NCBI GenBank assembly: GCA_963715565.1
Contig: OY970256.1
Span: 5,208,001-5,272,000, forward strand
Direction: 5' to 3'
Length of the DNA: 64,000 nucleotides
Source: JACVRN01 sp963715565
Lineage (GTDB): Bacteria > Acidobacteriota > Blastocatellia > Pyrinomonadales > Pyrinomonadaceae
Of this stretch, positions 60,337 through 64,000 are shown in pieces (the stretch's first letter is position 1; every line of letters begins with the position of its first letter). The position numbers and the translations under genes were made by a program. Below the pieces are notes generated by a model. That model was not told the DNA's origin, did no database searches, and saw only the letters and a list, made by a program, of their open reading frames with translations.

Positions 60337-60792
60337 CTACGACACAACATCCCTTAACATCCTTCTCATCGTAGCCTGCGCACGTCTATGGTAACGCTGG
60401 CTGTGACCTTTGTTTAAATTACCGTAGTTCGGGGTGAGGGAGTGGCAATTCGGGCACAGCAGGCGAAGATTGGCTTCGGCATTGTTCAGGCAGTCGCCGT
60501 CAATGTGGTCAATGGTCAACGGCACTTTTCCTGTCACCGGATGACGCTCCTGCCAGCCACAGCGCTGGCAGCGCTCTCCATGCTGTTCGGTCAGATAGCG
60601 GCGAATGTAGCGCGAAATTCCCGCTGCCCCTGCGATGCCTGATTCACCCCCGGCTTTCCACCGTTCGATGTAGGCTTCGTATTGAGCTTGCAGTTGGCAG
60701 GTATTACAGCAATAGACAGCACAGTAGTTGTTAACGGGCCGTTGGCAAGTGCGGCAGGTTCGCGGATTCTTCGGCTTCGACATATGGGACAT
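60337..60792 (-). CDS. HNH endonuclease, phage/mobile type
   Basis: 151 residues from ATG 60792 (60783 also possible). Zinc-binding cysteines CRTCQRP..CAVYCCNTC at the N-terminus, then RCQRCGW and the HNH core LTIDHIDGDCLNNAEANLRLLCPNCHSLTPNYGN. It lies between the tRNA-Ala and its degenerate copy, with a terminator on the tRNA side. Such HNH genes are common in mobile elements; it may be the cargo of a small element inserted at the tRNA gene. Confidence 0.82.
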   Translation of the reverse strand: MSHMSKPKNPRTCRTCQRPVNNYCAVYCCNTCQLQAQYEAYIERWKAGGESGIAGAAGISRYIRRYLTEQHGERCQRCGWQERHPVTGKVPLTIDHIDGDCLNNAEANLRLLCPNCHSLTPNYGNLNKGHSQRYHRRAQATMRRMLRDVVS

Positions 60793-60820
60793 TATAACGC
60801 AGGCCGCCCCCACAAAAGTA

Positions 60821-60846
60821 AAACAGCCGCCCGAAAGCGGCTGTTT
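60821..60846 (-). terminator. Terminator after tRNA-Ala
   Basis: AAACAGCCGC (60821-60830) pairs with GCGGCTGTTT (60837-60846) around CCGAAA. On the minus strand it follows the tRNA by 7 bases and ends in TTTTACTTTTG. Confidence 0.8.
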
Positions 60847-60853
60847 TACTTAA

Positions 60854-60926
60854 TGGAGCAGAGGGGGATCGAACCCCTGACCTCGGCATTGCGAACGCCG
60901 CGCTCTCCCAGCTGAGCTACTGCCCC
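60854..60926 (-). tRNA. tRNA-Ala (CGC)
   Basis: 73 nt on the minus strand, folding into a complete cloverleaf: acceptor GGGGCAG/CTGCTCC, D-arm GCTC/GAGC, anticodon stem CGGCG/TGCCG with loop TTCGCAA (anticodon CGC, codon GCG), and T-arm AGGGG/CCCCT with TTCGATC. The acceptor has the G3-U70 wobble pair that identifies alanine tRNA. CCA is not encoded. The AlaX editing gene lies just upstream on the same strand. Confidence 0.96.
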
Positions 60927-61021
60927 GTAAGCGAAGTAAGATTCTACGGGCCGCTTGCCGACACTGTCAAGTTTATGCACCGAGTGCGGGTATAGGAGTC
61001 GGACGTGCGCTTTTCGAGGGC

Positions 61022-62230
61022 TTAGCTTGTCGTCAGTTTGCTGGCGGCGGCTTCGATTACTTCCGGCAGTTTGGAGATGTTTCGACCGCCGCCTTGGGCC
61101 ATGTCGGGGCGTCCGCCGCCGCGACCTTCGAGCGCCGTGGAGGCTTCGCGCATCAGCTCGTTCATGTCTCCCGGCGCATCGGCGGCGCGGGCGAAGATGA
61201 GCCGCGCGCCTTCGGTTTCGCGTGAGCCGAGGAGGGCTATCGTTTTGGGATTAGCGATAACCGCGTGCGCGATTCGGCGGAGCGCGTCCGCGTCGAGCCC
61301 TTCGAAGATGTGCTTGATGATGACAGAGCCGTCGTCCTGCGCTTCCGATTTGCGCAGCAGTTCTTCCGCTTCGACGCGCGCGGCTATTTCTTCCAGCGAG
61401 CGCAGGCGGCGATGCAGTTGTTTGTGCTCTTCAAAGAGTCGCGCGGTGGCGGCTGCGGCTTCGTCGCGCCCGATGCTGAAGAGCGCGGCTACAGAGCGCG
61501 CCGTTTGATTGGCGCGGTTGTAGTCTCTGAAGACGCGCCCTCCCGCTAGAAATTCCAGGCGCACGAGTCCCTTCGCGCGCTCCCACGAGCGCACGCAGAT
61601 GATGCCGACCTCGCCTGTGTGCGCGGCGTGCGTGCCGCCGCACGGGCTCAAGTCGAAATCTTCTATCTCGATCAAACGCAGCTCTCCCTCGCGCGCGGAA
61701 TCTTTGCGTAGCGGAAGCGACGCGGCCTCTTCCTTTGTGGCGTGTCGTATGTGTACGGGCCGGTTTGCCCAGATGATTTCGTTAGCCATCTCCACTGCAT
61801 GCTCTATGCGCGCGTCCGTGGGATTGTCGAGCGCCACGTCAATCTCAGAGACATCGGCCATCATACGAAAGCTGCGTGTTTCGGCACGGAACAAACGGAC
61901 GAAGGCTTGCGAGAGAATGTGCTGGCCCGTGTGCTGTTGGATGTGGTCCAGACGGCGCGGCCAATCCACAAGAGCGCGCACCGTTTCGCCCACGGGCGGG
62001 ACGCGGCCCTGGACTACATGCAAGATGCCCTGGTCTTCATGGTCTATGCATTCGACGACGCGAGCGCCCGCTATCGTGCCCGTGTCGCTCAATTGTCCGC
62101 CGCCCGTTGGATAAAAGGCCGTGCGGTCGAGCGTCACTCCCACCCAACCACTCACGCGCTCTGTGACGTTCGTGACTTTGGCTTCAAACTCCACGAGATG
62201 AGAATCCATGTAATAAAGACGTTCCGTCAT
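61022..62230 (-). CDS. AlaX-type alanyl-tRNA editing protein
   Basis: 402 residues from ATG 62230 (longer frame to 62260 possible). The editing-domain zinc residues are HTGQH (100-104) and CGGTH (197-201). The N-terminal FYPTGGGQLSDTG is the matching AlaRS-like beta-barrel region, and the C-terminus (about 230-400) resembles the DHHA1 domain, ending GGGRPDMAQGGGRN. It hydrolyses mischarged Ser- or Gly-tRNA(Ala). It lies directly before the tRNA-Ala gene in the same direction. Confidence 0.92.
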   Translation of the reverse strand: MTERLYYMDSHLVEFEAKVTNVTERVSGWVGVTLDRTAFYPTGGGQLSDTGTIAGARVVECIDHEDQGILHVVQGRVPPVGETVRALVDWPRRLDHIQQHTGQHILSQAFVRLFRAETRSFRMMADVSEIDVALDNPTDARIEHAVEMANEIIWANRPVHIRHATKEEAASLPLRKDSAREGELRLIEIEDFDLSPCGGTHAAHTGEVGIICVRSWERAKGLVRLEFLAGGRVFRDYNRANQTARSVAALFSIGRDEAAAATARLFEEHKQLHRRLRSLEEIAARVEAEELLRKSEAQDDGSVIIKHIFEGLDADALRRIAHAVIANPKTIALLGSRETEGARLIFARAADAPGDMNELMREASTALEGRGGGRPDMAQGGGRNISKLPEVIEAAASKLTTS

Positions 62231-62287
62231 GCTGAAAAAGCTAACGGACGCGGACACCAAGCGTCAAGTTAGCCAAAGCGGATTCAA

Positions 62288-62431
62288 ACAGGGATGGACA
62301 GGATAGACAGGATAAAAGCAATGCAAAAGTCAAAATGCAAAATGATGAAAGAAAAGCTATTCTTTAATTCTGCACTTTGCACTTTGCATTTATCATTTAT
62401 TTTTATCCTGTCTATCCTGTCCATCCCTGTT
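62288..62431. repeat. Nested word hairpins GGACAGGATAGACAGGAT / TGCAAAGTGCAAA
   Basis: The outer arms (62288-62317 and 62401-62431) are GGGATGGACAGGATAGACAG and its complement. They enclose an inner hairpin of ATGCAAAAGTCAAAATGC (62320-62337) and CTGCACTTTGCACTTTGCAT words (to 62390). The inner vocabulary is the same as at 17532-17607. Confidence 0.8.
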
Positions 62432-62537
62432 AATTCCTTTGCTCGTGCTCTTTGACAGCCGGGCGAGGAAGCATTGATAATCGCGCGTCATCCCCCGGTT
62501 CACTACATCTTCCGGCTAGTCATTTGGAGACGCATTT

Positions 62538-64000
62538 ATGTTCGGTCGTTTCTCGCCGCTTGTCGCGCGCGTCGCCCTTGTCCTGATAGTCGTCTGCGTC
62601 TTTCAAGCGCCGCAGATTTGCGCGCAGGAGGAGAGCGCACCGCTCGCCTACATCAATTATCAACTGACGATGTCGCGTCCCAAATCGCATCTCTTCGAAG
62701 TGAAAATAGAAGCGCGTCTGCTTGAAGGCGCGACCACCGAGCACCTGGATTTTCAGATGCCCAGATGGTCGCCCGGTCGTTATGCCATCTTCGATTTCGC
62801 GAAGAACGTCGTAGGCTTTCAGGCTGCAAGCGGCATCTGCCCGCCCACGGCACAGTGCAAGCTCGCTCCCCTGTCCGCGTCGCGGATTGATAGCCAGACG
62901 TGGCGCGTCACGCTCGGCGGCGCTAAGAACCTGACCGTCCGTTATAAAGTCTTCGGCGACGATCTCTCCGGCACCTTCTCGCAACTAGACGAGCGGCATG
63001 CGAACTTTAACGGCGGCTCCATCTTCATGTACATCGTCGGACACAAGCAAGACCCCGTTAGTCTTGAAATAGAGCCGCCCACGGGCTGGCGCATCACGAA
63101 CGGGCGCACGGAGCGCGCAGACCAGCGCACGTGGCAGTTTCCAAACTACGACCTCCTGATAGACACGCCCACAGAGATTGCGCCCGACTGGACCATGGAA
63201 GAGTTCAAGGTTGACGGCAAGACTTATCGCGTCGTCGTGCATTCATTCGGCGAAGAGGGAGGGAAGCGCAAAGAGCTTGTGCGCGACATAGAAAAAATCG
63301 TGCGTGCGGAAACGCGCATGTGGGGCGCGCCTGAGTTTGAGAGCTACACTTTCATCATACACTTTGCGGCGGACGACCGTTCCGGCGACGGCATGGAGCA
63401 TCTCAACTCGACACAGATTATAGAGCCCGGCGCGCTCTCCGAACCCGGCGTCCTGGAATCCGCGCGCGACACAGCCGCGCACGAGTTCTTTCACGTCTGG
63501 AACGTCAAACGCCTGCGGCCCGTAGAACTCGGCCCATGGGATTTCACGCGTCCCCTTGCGACGCGCTCGCTCTGGATTGCCGAAGGCATCACAAATTACT
63601 ACGGCCACTTGATGACCAGACGCGCTAGTCTCTGGACCGACGCGGAGCTTTTACAGAAACTCGGCCAGCAGATTCGCGGCATAGAGAATGCTCCGGGCAG
63701 CGCGTTAACGAGCGCCGAAGAATCTTCCATCATCGCGCCCTTAATTGATGGCACTCTCAGCCCGCAGCGCAACGACCTTGGCAATACCGCCGTCAGTTAT
63801 TATCCGAAAGGCGAAGTCGTGGGGCTTGTCCTTGACCTCCTGATTCGTGGTAAGACGAACGGGCGTAAATCATTGGACGACGTGATGCGCGAGATGTACA
63901 GGCGCTTTTATCTGGAAAGCGCGAAGGAGAGTTATTACCTGCGCGGGCGCGGCTACAGGCCGGAAGATTTCGAGCGCGTCGCGTCGGAAGTCGCCGGTTT
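62538..64000 (+). CDS. M61-family metallopeptidase (partial)
   Basis: 487 codons from ATG 62538 run to the window end without a stop. A signal peptide (about 1-30) is followed by a beta-rich N-terminal region and the M61 catalytic part with GMEHLNST and the zinc site HEFFHVWNVKRLRP (H315, E316, H319), then WIAEGITNYYG with the second Glu. M61 enzymes are exported aminopeptidases related to glycyl aminopeptidase. GGAG precedes the ATG. Confidence 0.92.
   Translation, partial: MFGRFSPLVARVALVLIVVCVFQAPQICAQEESAPLAYINYQLTMSRPKSHLFEVKIEARLLEGATTEHLDFQMPRWSPGRYAIFDFAKNVVGFQAASGICPPTAQCKLAPLSASRIDSQTWRVTLGGAKNLTVRYKVFGDDLSGTFSQLDERHANFNGGSIFMYIVGHKQDPVSLEIEPPTGWRITNGRTERADQRTWQFPNYDLLIDTPTEIAPDWTMEEFKVDGKTYRVVVHSFGEEGGKRKELVRDIEKIVRAETRMWGAPEFESYTFIIHFAADDRSGDGMEHLNSTQIIEPGALSEPGVLESARDTAAHEFFHVWNVKRLRPVELGPWDFTRPLATRSLWIAEGITNYYGHLMTRRASLWTDAELLQKLGQQIRGIENAPGSALTSAEESSIIAPLIDGTLSPQRNDLGNTAVSYYPKGEVVGLVLDLLIRGKTNGRKSLDDVMREMYRRFYLESAKESYYLRGRGYRPEDFERVASEVAG

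Overview
The window looks like a chromosome segment of a moderately GC-rich bacterium, most likely an acidobacterium (Blastocatellia type). The best marker is the secreted von Willebrand A protein at 33382-34626, which belongs to a family largely confined to Acidobacteriota. DUF4214, WG-repeat and choice-of-anchor-B secreted proteins and intergenic hairpins built from short repeated words fit that assignment. It is an inference from gene content; no rRNA is present.

Layout. 1-896: non-coding leader with a candidate promoter-terminator small RNA, a possible three-way-junction RNA and a tandem direct repeat. 897-10817 (+): seven-gene oxidative cluster: Old Yellow Enzyme, two RoxA-like dihaem cytochromes c, a small membrane protein, a GMC oxidoreductase, a haem peroxidase of the alpha-dioxygenase/cyclooxygenase class and a cytochrome P450. 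The set resembles a bacterial oxylipin-type lipid oxidation pathway. 11198-15225 (-): binding-protein-dependent ABC importer, probably for ferric iron. 15443-20035: glutaredoxin, gatCA, dciA, maf and a cysteine-less redoxin. 20192-25460 (-): molybdenum hydroxylase operon resembling 4-hydroxybenzoyl-CoA reductase, with a cofactor nucleotidyltransferase. 25541-28302 (-): panB, panC, folK. 28608-38250: Schlafen-type AlbA_2 protein, Cys-rich exported proteins with a TlpA-like protein, a PPOX-type flavoprotein, secreted proteins, a candidate selenoprotein with an in-frame TGA and a 21-bp tandem repeat. 38707-41629: tldD/tldE pair. 41745-52642: secreted and small proteins, a response regulator, truA, def. 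53234-57177: Omp85-type barrel with a beta-rich partner.

57281-60850 is the foreign-looking part. It holds two integron attC sites behind an exported TIR-glutaredoxin fusion gene, an ORF-less cassette, an XRE regulator with a palindromic operator, and an HNH endonuclease gene lying between an intact tRNA-Ala and a degenerate copy of its 3' part. 60854-64000 returns to housekeeping: tRNA-Ala, an AlaX-type alanyl-tRNA editing protein and an M61 peptidase cut by the window end.

At least fourteen intergenic hairpins made of short repeated words occur between 10.8 and 62.4 kb. Several supply the stop codon of the adjacent gene, and some are nested inside one another. The main candidates for something undescribed are the oxylipin-like cluster, the in-frame TGA thioredoxin-fold gene, the integron TIR cassette and the word-hairpin family.
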